Positions 19,560 to 31,791 of a DNA stretch of 52,045 nt are shown here, one piece after another. The translations under genes were made by a program, and so were the position numbers. The notes beneath the pieces are model-generated. The model was not told the origin of the DNA and ran no database searches. It worked only from the letters and a program-made list of their open reading frames with translations. Positions within the stretch are counted from its first letter, which is position 1. The number at the start of each line of letters is the position of its first letter. Source of the DNA: Nemertoderma westbladi (taxonomy: Eukaryota > Xenacoelomorpha > Nemertodermatida > Nemertodermatidae); NCBI GenBank assembly GCA_032718475.1, contig JAUCBJ010001312.1:1-52045 (forward strand), given 5' to 3'.

Positions 19560-19808
19560 TTGACAGTTTTCGCTATGGAGAACATTATCATATTGTTCTA
19601 TTACATTATTTATAAATTATAATTATTTCACGGGCGAAGGTTTGACTTGGTCGAAACATTGTTGAGGGAGAAGTTTGCCGCGTCCCTTTTATTTATATTT
19701 ATACCCGTCCGTCCCATGAGGTAATAGCAGAAAATTGGTTGCGAAATAGCTGGAAATAATATAAAATTATTATAAACTAAAAATCGATACAAAAAATAAC
19801 TAGTATCG

Positions 19809-21599
19809 TTATTCTTGATAATTAAATACAAATTGCTTGCAATATAAATAGCAGTCAACACCGTATTTATTATCGGAATTATCAGACCCAAATCGGTGAT
19901 TGATTTCACTGAGTAACTGTCTTTCAGATTCTTCGGATATAGGACGTTCAATATTGGTAACATCAACAACTGTCTCTTGATCCTCAACAATCTGACCAAT
20001 CTACTCCGTAATTATCTAGGTTTATATTGTTCAGCTCATCTGGTACGTTGTCGATGTCACAAGTCGATGTTAATCAGCTATTGATGAAAATCTTCTGGGG
20101 GGTCCAGTAGCGCTCCGTGCGTAACCCATGTGCATTCCAACCAATTACAAATTTTTCAAGAGCCGCGTTTATTTGTTTCTTGTAAGTAATATGCAAACAA
20201 TATATATCATCGACAGAGGAGGGATCTAAATGGGAGTTGTCTTCTAGCCAAAAAAACAGCTCATAATAAACAATAACAACAGTACGGAATAGATCTCTCC
20301 ATAAGCGTTCTATCCTTTGATTGTGAGTACTTTTCCCTGCAATAAAGCTTCCTCAATTTGTGCCTCGATGCCTTATCATATATTCGGCGACCAGTCTATT
20401 TTCCCCTCCCTTATCTCCTCTCACCCTTGAAGGGAGGCCGTATTTCCTAACTGCTTCCTCGAACAATGGCAAAACAGTTGCAGCACAGTTGTTACCCGAT
20501 GCATAAAGGTATGTAATCACTAATCAGACGGGAAAATCCATCAATCCCACCTCGTACAGTCGAATTAGCGAAAACATTCAATTGTAAACAATCATGAAAT
20601 TTCGGTTTCCATCAACATTTAAATTTTAAAATTCCATCAACATTTAATATTCTAGAATATATATAATATCATAACAGGGCCTATACTACCTATTTTGCTA
20701 TTTCACTTCAGTTTTAGTTATCGATCCGAGATATTAATGTTTTTTTATAGAGTGGCTTTCAACAAAAAAAAACTACAAAAGTCGAGGCAAAAGTAACATT
20801 TTTTGTCTTACTTTCTTATTTGTCTTTCTACACTCGACAATGTTCGCGATAAGTTAATGTAATTTCAACAGTTCTAAAATGTCCTAGTTTGTTTCAATTA
20901 CATGCGATTTGTATATATATGTGACGTCTTTAATATGTCCCCAATTTGTTTGAACAATTATTTTACCGTTGTGCCAAAGCAAAGGATACATTTGTTGTAA
21001 CCTTTCTTTCTTAATAATAAATTGATGGTGAATAAAGTTATTTATTTGCCTTCAGCTATGTTTCGCTTTTTCGAAAGTACTAACCATGTATTACGAAGTT
21101 CCACCTTATGAGGCTATGATGGCCATCGATGTGCAATAAAGAAACCCTTTACATAATATCGTCGTCGGACCAAAAGCGCTCGCCACCTTGCTGCGGATAA
21201 AATGGGGTCGATTTCCCTTAAGACACGATGAACATGTAGAAGCGCGATGAACATATTTTGACTTCGTAGCATGGCATACACGAATCTACATCCCGCATAA
21301 GGGAATTGTTGATGAATTTCACCAATAACTTCTTTAATTTGGTTTTCATTTTCTAACGTATTGCGATACAAGTTTCGAACTCCCAAACCAAATTGACGAA
21401 CTCGGTCCATAATAGTTGATCGACTCACTCCAAATATCGCAGCAATCTGAGTCCAGTTAAATCCCGCCTCTTTGAGGTATTCAAGTTGAGACTTAGTAAC
21501 GTCGTATCTTGGTCTCCCCGCATTGTCAGGTCCCGGTCCATTATGTGTGAGAACATGATTAAACAAAGAAGTGCAATCAGGACTGACCCTTATGTACAA
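19809..21599 (-). pseudogene. DDE integrase-core transposase (two exons, decayed)
   Basis: Exon 1 (21599 to 21085) has an N-terminal helix-turn-helix region (GRPRYDVTKSQLEYL, then ITxIAAIFGVSRSTIMDR-like spacing), followed after a frameshift near 21140 by HIDGHH (first Asp). A GTTAGT donor at 21084 and an AG acceptor at 20551 restore GGIDGFSR. Exon 2 shows RGDKGGEN (second Asp) and HNQRIERLW (Glu), completing DDE, then a typical C-terminal tail ending with TAA at 19809-19811. Lesions include a frameshift near 20510, a stop at 20353-20355, and further shifts near 20075 and 20010. It resembles the integrase-core transposases widespread in fish and invertebrate genomes (IS3EU-like; class name uncertain). 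The true start is unknown. Confidence 0.75.
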
Positions 21600-21994
21600 G
21601 TTGGCGATACGAACTTGTAGGTATTGATCTTATGGCAGATATTCAACAATTGCTGAATCATGAGCTGTCAAATTATTAGATTCCTTTATCATAGTTAAGC
21701 AATTACATATATTGGTGAGTTTAGCTAATAGGTACTACTTGAATTCGTCATTAATTAATTGAGGTGAGTAATCAGGTTTTAAAACACATTCGCATTCGGT
21801 TATGATATGTTCCCAATGGTTGACAAATATACTTGCCGGAATTTCCATGATAAACAATAAAATCTAAACTACTATAAGGTGATAATGATGAGATCAAATT
21901 TACAATATAAAAACAACGATTTAAATAACCTTAATAATAATAAAATAGCAAAATAATAATAATAACAAATATAAAAAGGGTTTTTTAAATACAT

Positions 21995-22275
21995 AAAAAG
22001 TATGTCATTCGTGATTGGCTAAAACATGGGTGACATATTTTCAAAGATGAGGCGCAAATTTGCGATTGGCTAAAAGATGGGTGGCAATTATTCGAAGATG
22101 AGGCGCAAATTCGCGATTGGCTAAAATATGGGTGACAATTATTCAAAGATGAGGCGCAAATTCGCGATTGACTAAAAGATATGTGGCAATTATTCGAAGA
22201 TGAGGCGCAAATTCGTGATTGGTTGTTAAAAGATGGGGGATAATTATTAAAAGATGAGGCGCAAATTCGCAATTG
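21995..22275. repeat. 51-bp minisatellite, about five copies
   Basis: GATGAGGCGCAAATT recurs at 22046, 22097, 22148 and 22199 (51-bp spacing), with a last copy at 22253. Each unit also has GATTGGCTAAAA. It lies just inside the right TIR of the 7.25-kb element. Small reading frames on the minus strand come from the repeat. Confidence 0.85.
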
Positions 22276-22452
22276 GCTAAAATATGAGTACAAAATTGCA
22301 AGATTTTCCGAATTAATGGTGTACTCATTTTAAAATGAGAACATAATTCACTGAATTAGTGACTCTTATAAAAATATAAGTACAAAATTATTTTCCTTAA
22401 AAAAATATGAGTAAATAATAAAAAGGGGTTTTGATACTAAAAGTATGCCATA

Positions 22453-22915
22453 TCCATACCCCCCATTTTCCTAGTAACGAAGTACAATTATTAGGTTGCA
22501 GTTCAGGTAAATCGGGTGTGATGGCGACAGTGGCTACAGTCGATTGATCGACAGCAATAACTATGCACTGCCTTCAGGAAGTAGCAATGACATCGGAGCA
22601 TAATTGTTTTTATTCTTAATTTTAGATATATATCCACAGAACATAACTATATACATACATACTGAAATCTCAATATACCGATAACAGTAAATTCAAACCT
22701 TTGAACGAAATAATACCGAAAAATATAATAACTATAATAACCATCATAGTTATTACTATAAAAATTATTATAGCTCATTTAATTAGGATCGGGATTTTAT
22801 CATTCCTAATTATTATGTATATAGCAGATATCGGTATTTATTATTGTACTTTAAGCCATTATTCAATCGTATAAATGCAGTATTTTTGTTAATTATTGAT
22901 TTTATGTGTAACAGA
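22453..22915. other. AT-rich region without recognisable gene
   Basis: No coding, RNA or clear repeat signal beyond short AT-rich inverted repeats around 22720-22760. Confidence 0.4.
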
Positions 22916-24382
22916 GCAGCCGGTAAGGCGTTTTTAGCCTATGCCTTGGTGGGATAAATATTTCTCCATTTGAGGCAACACCGCCGCGGCCGCTATGAGG
23001 GAGGTGAATACCGCGGCCGCTCCTAAAGCCGCAGGCCATTGCTAACTATATAGGTTAACTTGGGATTCTAGGGGACTTTTCGATGAAGGAATCGACCAAT
23101 TTATTTTATTTTCGCACCAGGGGAGCGACTCGGAATTCTAAGATATTAGCCACTCTAACATTAGCAAATCTATCCCCTCGACGGACACGGCGGACAAAAA
23201 ACCGTCATTTTTTTGACAATTTTAAAAATTTTTTGAAAGGCGCTCTACAGTGGCTCGAAAAAACCCTAGGTTATTGCTTAACCGACGCCGGGATACGATA
23301 GAAGGGATTAATTAGTGAATTCGTTTTTTTTTCAAAAAAGATTACCACGCCTTTTTCCCGAAATTGTCTGTCAAAGTTGAAAAAACGGACAAAATGGCTT
23401 TGCGGGATCCGCTCTGACTCGGCTAATATTAATCGTACGGGGACGAAATTAACGCGGTTGGAAAGGGGAAGAGTGGTACTACCTTCGTATCGAATGGGGG
23501 TAAGATATTTATTAATATTTCGGGTGGAAAAAGGGGCCGTAACTTTGTCCGTTTTTTCCATCTTTTTTACATAATTATTATTTCCAAAATTTTTAATTCG
23601 ACAACGCTAGTAGGAATCTGCCAATTCTTTTTCGGAAAGCGTAGAAGACCACAGGGGCTACATTCCTATCGAATGGGGGTACAAAAAATATGTAGGCAAA
23701 GGGGTCCAAAAAGGGCCAGAAAATAATAAAAAGTTTATAACTAACAACTTTTTTATTTTTGACTCTTGAAGGTTAAAGTACATTTTATACGGTTAATATC
23801 GATACGGGGAATCCAAATATTCGATTGGTTTTGCCGCGCAAACGATATTAAAAAAATTAGGGCCCAAATTATAATTTCACGCTTCAAACTCGCTTCGCGG
23901 GAACTCGTCTAGCTCGAAAAATACATAAGGTCTGGGAGACTTATTTAAACAGTCTTATAGAGCGTCAAATTATCTATCTTTCAACGGTAGTTACAGCGCC
24001 ATAGCTATTATATAACTGAAGCGGCAGACGATCGTGTGAAATATACTACTTATAAAAAAGGGACGAAAAATTTTTTTTTTAATAAATCGCCATTACATTA
24101 TAATTTAACTTTTTGCGCCAAAAGTTCCTGTAAAATGTAGCAAATTAACTCCACTATCTTTTTTCTTAACATTTATAATTAAAATAACGAGTTTTAAGGG
24201 TCGAAAAATATCGCGTAATTTTGGCCCTTTTTTTTCATTTTTTTTGGGGCCAAAAATACCCCCTCTCAAAAGATAGAAAAAAAAATTACGGCAAAGAATA
24301 TACCAATTTTATTGAATTTGGAGCACCAGAACCGAAATTTAGTCAAAAATTAAAAATATTTTTTTTTGCAAAAAATTAAGAA
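22916..24382. other. CpG-rich block of unknown nature
   Basis: It begins with a local GC island holding two GCGGCCGC sites (22987 and 23013). The following 1.3 kb combines many CpG dinucleotides with long T and A runs. ATCGAATGGGGGTA-like motifs recur at about 23490 and 23670, and GAAAAAACGGACAAA is present in inverted orientation at about 23380 and 23545. The three short overlapping open frames show no family features. It may be a decayed repeat of unknown type. Confidence 0.3.
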
Positions 24383-24456
24383 TGGTCATATTGGGTTTCG
24401 AACCCACGAACTTAAGTATCGTTAACGTGATTGATTACCACTAGACTACGTGACCA
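24383..24456 (-). repeat. Degenerate tRNA-like sequence (74 nt)
   Basis: The minus strand has an A-box-like TAGTCTAGTGG, a perfect B box GGTTCGAAACC with a TTCGAAA T-loop, and partly complementary ends (TGGTCA against TGACCA). Total length is 74 nt, right for a tRNA. The D and anticodon stems do not pair well, so a tRNA pseudogene or tRNA-derived repeat is more likely than a working tRNA; I do not assign an anticodon. Confidence 0.4.
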
Positions 24457-26420
24457 AGATAATTTGAAATTTTCGAGTGATTATATTTTTAAACATCAAT
24501 AACTTCTGTTCTACTGGGCCGTTTGATCTGAAACTTTTTTCATTGGATAGAGGATAGATTGTAGTGTGTGAAATAGGATACAACTTGGGAAAAGACGCAT
24601 GTGCACTTAGTGCATAATGGACTTAAAAAGTACACATTTTTTCGATATTTCAAACACTATTATTTCCAGTTCCATTCATCGTAGAATGTTATTTTTTGGA
24701 TTAAAATGTAGTTTGGAGTGATTTCTAACTATAATCGTAACATTTGTTTAACTTTTTATGTATATAAAGTGACTTAAAATGCCCATGAATATGGTCCAAA
24801 ATCGCAAATGTCGCGATTTATTAAATTAGATTTTTTACACTTTTAGTGACTGACACTTGATCATACACCATCGTAGATCGGTAGAGGATAAACATAAGTT
24901 TGTTAAATAAGAACCACCATTACGATCTGCTGAAGTGCACTTGTACAAATAAGTGTGCAAAAGTGCAAATTTTTTAATAAGGTCAAATTATATAGCATTG
25001 GGTTCTTTTCTTTGCAGATACTTTATTTTCATATTAATATGTTGTTTGGCTCATACTGAGCGCATTAGGGATATGCGTACAAATAAGCGGCCCTTATTAA
25101 GGCTTCGATTGGGTTAATAAATAAAACATAAGGTTGTAATATTCTAAAAAAACAGTGTGATATTAAATGCACTTTAAACAATAAATAGAGATCAAATAAC
25201 AAATGGACTACACAATTAAAAACTCGCACAATTTTGTACTTATTATATCGCTTCAAATTAATTTAACAGTGGATATTTGGGGGAAGGGGGAAGTTACAGT
25301 GTGCATTCGGGGGAAGTTTGGTGAACTGCATTTATGCAGTGAATCCAAACTTCCCCCTTTTAGATATCGTATACTTAAGACATGCTCGGTTGTCACGGAA
25401 ATAATTGTTACTGTCACACTTTGCTTCCATTTATCCTATCCTTTATTATTACCCCAGTCAGATAAGAGATAATAATAAGTAAAAACCAAACTAAACTGTC
25501 TTTCATGCAAACAAATTTCTAATTAAAGACGGGTGAATGACCATGACCATGGAAATAATTTTAAATATAATTGTATATAAACTATTTGGGGAGGCTTCCA
25601 AACCCAAAAACAATTATTTCGTTACATATAATATAGTAAATAACGTTGTATGTTCTTCTTCCTCTCATAATAAAATATATATGAAATATCTCAGATCGCT
25701 ATGCCCTGTAACATTTCACAACCAAAATGTTTCAGTGTGAAAAGTGTAGGCCTACCACACCCCGCCCAAACAGCCGCAAACGCATAGCCAACAAATTTAT
25801 CAAAAGTTTACATACATGTTGTGTTCATGACGAGATGAGTGAAAATTGATCGCGTAATATAAACTAACAAATTGAGAGTCGGGCCTGGCTCTTCTCCACT
25901 TTCTTACCCAATGGAAATGTTGTTGTTATAATCTAATATTGGGGCGGCTTTCTCTCGTATCCCATGTAGTAAATAAACTTAAACTTAACAACTTAACTTA
26001 ACTAACACTTTTATGAAATTGATTTATATATATGCAATGTTTCCTGAGTTTCCTGGTTTTACTTATTTTTATCTATTGCTGTTTTTACCGAATTATTATA
26101 ATTAATTATAATTATATATATAATAATTATAATTAGAAATAAATATATGCCCCTATGGGGCGCTTGCTTCTTGTTTCAAAAAATAAAATATGCTATATAT
26201 TACATTAGAATAATAATTTAATTAATTTCACAATTTTTAATCAATTAATAAACTTATATTCAATTTTGTAGGAATTCGTTCAATGATTAATAAAATACGC
26301 GGAGTATTTTATTACGCGGTGCGAATCCCCCCCCCCCCCCCCCCCCCCACAGTTCGTTCTGCTAATGGTCTAAACACCCCAGTGCTAATAGGGTTAAATT
26401 AACTTCCCTATTTCTTTCAG
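24457..26420. other. Intergenic or 5' intron sequence upstream of the EGF/ShKT exons
   Basis: No exon could be recognised. Present are a hairpin at 25309-25357, AT palindromic stretches around 26090-26145 and a run of 22 C at 26327-26348. Upstream exons of the EGF/ShKT gene, including any signal peptide, should lie here or farther left but were not identified. Confidence 0.35.
25309..25357. repeat. Hairpin with ~23-bp stem
   Basis: GGGGGAAGTTTGG and CCAAACTTCCCCC flank a nearly complementary inner part (ACTGCAT and ATGCAGT) with only a 1-3 nt loop. Cruciform potential is high; the tiny loop argues against a microRNA precursor. Confidence 0.7.
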
Positions 26421-26540
26421 ATCCATGTTGGGGTGTTGATTGTGGGGTAAATGCTCATTGCGATGCGATTAGTGGATGGTGCGAATGCGATGACCCTATC
26501 AATCACGTAATGCTGGGAAATGGAAACTGTTTTGAAGATC
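26421..26540 (+). CDS. EGF/ShKT gene, exon A: EGF-like module
   Basis: The acceptor is TTTCTTTCAG and the donor GTAAGT. The exon is 120 nt, phase 1 on both sides, and encodes a 40-residue module with six cysteines in EGF-like spacing (PCW, DC, HC, WCEC, then a distal NC). It precedes the first ShKT exon with a matching phase, so it splices directly into it. Upstream exons are unknown. The acceptor and phase strongly suggest at least one earlier exon. Confidence 0.75.
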
Positions 26541-26719
26541 GTAAGTACCTATTAATTTATTTAATAAAAGCGAAGAGGGCGCTAAATTCCTGTAAGTGTA
26601 AGTAAAGCGTAATAATTATTTGTTTCCGACATTTATAGTTCAAACACATTTACGATACACATACAAACATTTGAAAAAGGGGCCAAATTATAAACATGAA
26701 TATTTATTTCGCATTTCAG

Positions 26720-26848
26720 CTTGCATTGAAGCTGCAGACCAATCCATATACTGTGTTGGTTGGTCTATGATCGGAGAATGCGATAACAACCCAGGATACA
26801 TGTATGTTGATTGTCAGGAGTCTTGCGACAAATGCGACGACGGTATAA
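26720..26848 (+). CDS. EGF/ShKT gene, exon B: ShKT module 1
   Basis: The exon is 129 nt (43 codons), phase 1-1, bounded by GCATTTCAG and GTAAGT. It encodes one complete ShKT module: six cysteines with the pattern C-x8-C-x7-C (GEC), a PGYMY segment, then C-x3-C-x2-C. Joining to exon A gives Asp-Pro-Cys. ShKT modules are small disulfide-knotted extracellular domains, so the product is probably secreted or on the cell surface. Confidence 0.85.
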
Positions 26849-29800
26849 GTAAGTGATTATTTGCTTGCTTAGTTTGAATTTTTATTGTTGTAATAATTTA
26901 GGTCCTTGAAAAGACCAGAAAGTATAACAAGAATTTCAACAGTATACAGAATGTATTTACTGTTCATGAATACTGCCGTTTAAACATGGGACCATATTCA
27001 TAAACTTCTTAATACCGAGCTAATGCTAGTTCTCGGTTTTATCAACAGACAAGGAAAAAATGGTGTTCATGAATCAATCAATAAGATAGTACTGGTAATA
27101 AATATTCAGTATAGTATCGAACATTAGCACTGATCTGAACCAGTGTCTAGTGTTTAGTTCGGTTTAAAATACTGAAACAGATGTGGTACCGTTATTATTA
27201 TTTCCATTTTAATACTGTTATCTATCCCACGACCATTTCCCATAATATTACTAAAGTAAGTAAGTTGTCCAGTGTATAATTGTATGCTGGTCAGCACACC
27301 AGTCATAAACAGTATTGCTCAACCATGTCACGAATTTTGCCGGGTACCAGACTGGAGCCAGGTAAGGTAGATTGTGTGAGGAGCCAGTAATAACAGTAAC
27401 ATTAACCAGTTAACAGTACCGTTACTATAGTCCAGTAGTCTGTAGTACTGCCACTGCTCAATGCAGTACTCAGATGCTGTGCTGTAACCATTTACAGTTT
27501 AGGACATTAGACAGATTGAATTTGGAATTGATGGGCCACTACAATAATTTTAGCAATAAACAAAGCGGCCACGGGGGGGGGGGGGGGGGGGGAACCAATC
27601 CATTCATAAGGCAACCCAAGAATAAAAATGGTGGATTCGGTCGGCAACGAATCAGCCATTCAAGTAAGGGAAGTCTCACCCATAAACCACAGGGGAAGCT
27701 TAGGTGCAATATATTGTAGGCAATATAACATCCCTGTGTATTAAACAATGAACGGCCAGGTTTAGCAGCTGAACATTAACAGATGCCTCAAACGCTGAGC
27801 CAATCAGAGCCGCACCTTGTGAGGTCAATAGTGTAGATATAAACCAAAGTAATCCCATTATTAGTTTAGTTGTGTGTATTAATGAGGTGTGTTAGTGAAC
27901 TTACTTTTACTGGTCGGTTAGATATTACAAGAATCAATTAGTAGGCCTACAGTTAGCATCTGACATCAGTATATTATTAAGCTGGCAATTTATCATGAGT
28001 AAACTCAATCAACGAACAATATATATACAGTATTATAGTCTATCGAAACATCCGACTTTTATCACTGTATGAACCATCTATGCCTGGCTGACCGCGTAGA
28101 CGCGCGACACCCGCTTATGGTACGGCGAGCAGTCACACAACTCCATTACCATAACAAAGAGGATTGTCTTTAGTTGAAGAAAAATCGATGGGTCGCAATT
28201 GACCAGGTGGCAATTGTCCGGGTCGCAATTGTCTGGGTCGCAATTGTCCTAACATCCCAATGTAGATAGTTTTGGCTTCCAACAGATTACTACAGTAGAT
28301 CTAGTAACAAATTTGCAGGTCGAGCTTAAAACCATTAGTACAGATCATCAGAATGCATTAGAAAGAATATCCTCACTAGAAGCATCATTGGATCTCATTT
28401 TAGCAGCTAATCTCAATAACAGTGAAACAAAAGCAAAAAGCATTCACTTAGGTACTGGCAGGAGCAAGCAGTAAGAAGATTGAGCAGAAAAAAGTTCCAA
28501 ACAAGAAATCAATGCCATTTAATAATCGCAACCATATGATCTTGATAAATATCATTGTATAGCATTGACAATTGCGACCCGTACAATTGCGACCCGGACA
28601 ATTGCGACCCGGAAAATTGCGACCCGGACAATTGCGACCCATAATTTTTATTTAAAAACATGGGTCGCAATTGACCGGGTCGCAATTGACCGGGTCGCAA
28701 TTGTCCGGGTCGCAATTGACCGGGTCGCAATTGTCCGGGTCGCAGTTGTCCGGGTCGCAATTGACCGGGTCGCAATTGTCCGGGTCGCAATTGTCCGAAC
28801 TCTAGTTGAATGACCTGAAATACGGCTTATATCATGGGATGTTAAAGCTTCTGTGACTAAAATGCAAATTTTATAGGGATAAGGTCTACTCCAAACAAAT
28901 AGAACTGAGTAAGTGTCTTCCCAAATTCCCACACGCCCCAATGTGTTAACTACCAATAGAAACTATTTTCTTTGTCCCAATACAGCTGGCCCTGGCTAAA
29001 AAGGTAAACAAGGACGCATGTAAGTTTTTCATTGGATGATGACATGATTGCGTATACTTCTAGGAATTAGCTAAGCTGGAAGTTCAGTGTTCTGCTTTGC
29101 TGATAGCAGAAGGGCATATTTTGCCGTTAACATCATGGCTTAGAAATGTGAAAGAATTATTATAGTTAATTACCAAAGCACTGGAGTACACTCACAGTAC
29201 TGAAATACCGCATGGCTGTATACACTGTAAATAACTAAACACTGATTATTGTTGTTTGTATATGATACTTGATAGTTCAATTTATGTAAAATATTGTTGA
29301 TGATATATGGAGATGCCGCTTAATCAATAACTCTCGAAACTTAACATATTGTTATTTATATCAAAGGAGGTAAGCTGTGGTGGGTAAATTAGTGACTCTG
29401 GTTCACCATCAATTGGTGTGCATGAGTATACATAGTATTTAATAGCCCCAATGTACATGTGCCTGCCAAACTCCTTATGAACAAAATTGCCTCAAGTCAG
29501 CAAATCAGGTCCCAGAGTGTATTTCAGTCGGGTCCCTTATACCACGCCCCTAAAGGGTGTGCAGGCTATGATTCTTGTTAACAATTACTGTAATTACTGT
29601 AAGACATACAGACCTGTTTGTTATCTAGAACGCAACATCTGAATGGGAACTGTTAATAATATCCCGTACATGAAAATAGTTGATAAGAATTATAAAGCGA
29701 GAATCAATCGAATGATACATAACCAGCCTAATTCTAGTAAGCCAATATATTTCAGGCTCCCTCACGGGTCATACGCCGTGCTAGTCGATTTATATCTGAT

Positions 29801-30957
29801 GTCAACAATTTTGGCAAAATTGAGCAAGATTTCTGTGATAATAAAAATTGATGGTGAAAATTATCGTAGTCTTAAAAGCGCGAACATGGGATCTAGGGTG
29901 GTAGTAGACTTGGTGTGAGTTGTTCGGACATGGGGGGTGTAGGTAGATACCAAGCGATAGTTTATAGACCACGAGGGATTACTGTTCAAATGAGTTCTAA
30001 TAGCGCTGGATCTAAGTGAAAACTGAGCTGGTTTCATCTTTAACTTCACATATATTGTTAATGATAGTATAGTACTAAGAACGTTACAGAGATAAAACCA
30101 GCTAATCTGTCTAGTCTCGTGCAAAGCAATGGCACTGCACAGAATGAATAGTAAATGTCGGTTTTTGTACCGTAATAACTATGCATTTGCTACGTACACC
30201 ATAGCGATAATGATGAACAACTGAAACTACAATATAAATCTGTATGTAATACTATATTTCTGCCACTTGCAAAGCGAGAGCTAACCTGTGATTGCCTTAC
30301 TGTAGTTAAATAAGTATTACTTTTAAAACTCAAATGTTGTGTAAATTCCTGCCTGTCACCTGTCATCAATCCCCTGTGCGCCATTTGGTTGGGATGGCGC
30401 AGATTAAGAGGGGGATTGAAGGGGAGAAACTTCCCCCCTTCTTTTATTTATGGTTAAATTTAATAAACACCAATTTTGTGATAGAATCGTTCAATTTTAA
30501 TTTGATTGTGAACAATTGACACATTGAACAATTGTGAACAAAAGACACACAATTGTGTTCTCTCTAAGCTACGGCACGAGTAGGCCTACAACACTCCTCT
30601 TGTTTACCATACTCCATAAAGGGATACATGAATAATCGAATGTAACATTATGTATCATACTGACTTAGTTACAATAATTATAGTAAGGCAGTTGCATCAC
30701 CAATATTATTTTTCTCTATGGAGTGTTCACAGTGATTATTTATTGCAAAATTATCTAATCATCACTATATTGTGAGGAACCGAGAGGTTACTTACTCTCT
30801 AAGAATTACTCGCTGACTGGCTGAGTGATCTTAGACTAATCATAAATCATTATGAAATAGTCACTATGAAATTAATGACACGAACTAAATAATTATTTTT
30901 CATTGGATCATTTTGAAAATGTTTCATTGAATTGTTTATTTTCCCATTTTTTTACAG
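26849..30957 (+). other. Intron 2 of the EGF/ShKT gene (4.1 kb)
   Basis: No exon was recognised. It contains a run of 20 G (27573-27592), the CAATTG minisatellite (28189-28799) and otherwise unremarkable AT-rich sequence. The open stretch at 29643-29918 has no family features or splice logic. Confidence 0.5.
28189..28799. repeat. 15-bp CAATTG minisatellite in three blocks, one inverted
   Basis: The unit is GGGTCGCAATTGNCC. Blocks lie at 28189-28250 (+), 28567-28643 (inverted) and 28659-28799 (+). The inverted and second plus blocks face each other across about 15 bp, making a large potential hairpin. Each unit has the palindrome CAATTG. Confidence 0.85.
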
Positions 30958-31086
30958 TTTGTGTCGAAGAAGATGATCAATTTCCAGATTGTGCCGGATG
31001 GTCTACGATGGGTGAATGTACAGCGAATCCTGGCTTTATGTACAACAATTGCCAAACAAGTTGCGACAGATGTGGTGATGGAACGG
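30958..31086 (+). CDS. EGF/ShKT gene, exon C: ShKT module 2
   Basis: The exon is 129 nt, phase 1-1, with acceptor TTTTTTTACAG and donor GTAAGT. It has six cysteines in the same spacing as module 1 (AGWSTMGEC, PGFMYNNC, SCDRC). Its donor is directly followed by a MITE whose target duplication overlaps the last base of GTAAGT. Confidence 0.85.
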
Positions 31087-31094
31087 GTAAGTTA

Positions 31095-31654
31095 GGGGCC
31101 GTCCAAGTATGACGTCAGCACTTTAGGGGGGGGGGGGGGGTTGGGAAAATCTGATGACGTGCTGATGAGGGGAGGGGAGGGGGTCAGCCAAAATCTGACG
31201 TCAGCATGTTCATTTAAAGGCGCTAGAAGAGATATAGCAGAAGAGTAAATAGCTTGCCTATTTTAATTGTTCGAAACCCCGGAAGGCCCTTAGCACGACC
31301 TTCTGTTTCAGTTACCAGTCACCATCTTTCAGTGATTAGGACGCGTGCTACTGGCGTACTGATGTACTGGGGTTCGTCTGAAAATGAAACATTAATCATA
31401 AGCTAATGATTGTTAAAGACTGCAGTACTGGTTCATTTAGGCCTATTATTAGCTTGTTTGTTTATTATCATTCATAAACTGCTGTCACATCAGGTAGAAG
31501 TATGTAAACGATAGGCTATCCTACTACAAATCTATACCTTCCTATATAGATAAGCTATGTAACTACAGCCAGCCCCCGTGCACCCCCCCTCCAATGCAAT
31601 ATAATACCTTTATCCTGCTGATAATAGTTTATTACAAATTTTTTTTTAATCTGA

Positions 31655-31707
<53 letters not shown>

Positions 31708-31791
31708 CAACGTCTATCTGATGACATCTGATTTAGGGGAGGGAGGTCAACATTTTGGGGAAAAGTGCAGACGTCATACTTGGACGGCCCC
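31095..31791. mobile_element. 697-bp MITE at the splice donor of exon C
   Basis: The TIRs are GGGGCCGTCCAAGTATGACG and its complement, and TTA flanks both sides (31092-31094 and 31792-31794). A 3-bp TTA target duplication fits PIF/Harbinger-type elements (inference). It contains poly-G runs of 15 and 48. It encodes no transposase. The left target copy overlaps the final T of the GTAAGT donor, which is preserved. Confidence 0.8.

Larger units (their letters stand above)
15201..22450. mobile_element. 7.25-kb TIR transposon with HECT-like and DDE integrase-core genes (decayed)
   Basis: The ends are inverted: the left end begins TGGCATACTTTTAGTAT and the right end is its complement, with homology through the subterminal AAAACCCC tract and a further repeat unit of about 100 bp. 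TA dinucleotides flank both ends (15199-15200 and 22451-22452), consistent with a TA target duplication. Inside are a plus-strand HECT-like gene and a minus-strand DDE transposase, convergent with about 1 kb between their ends. A later piggyBac-type element and a tRNA-like sequence are nested inside. That these TIRs belong to this transposase is inferred from position. Confidence 0.6.

Noticed and set aside
19628-19999. Minus-strand 123-codon frame
   Set aside because: A shifted frame over the transposase C-terminal tail, which reads better in the neighbouring frame.
24383-24456. Functional tRNA gene
   Set aside because: A and B boxes and length fit, but D and anticodon stems do not pair, and the acceptor stem has mismatches.
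25309-25357. microRNA precursor
   Set aside because: The stem is only about 23 bp and the loop has 1-3 nt, too small for normal processing.
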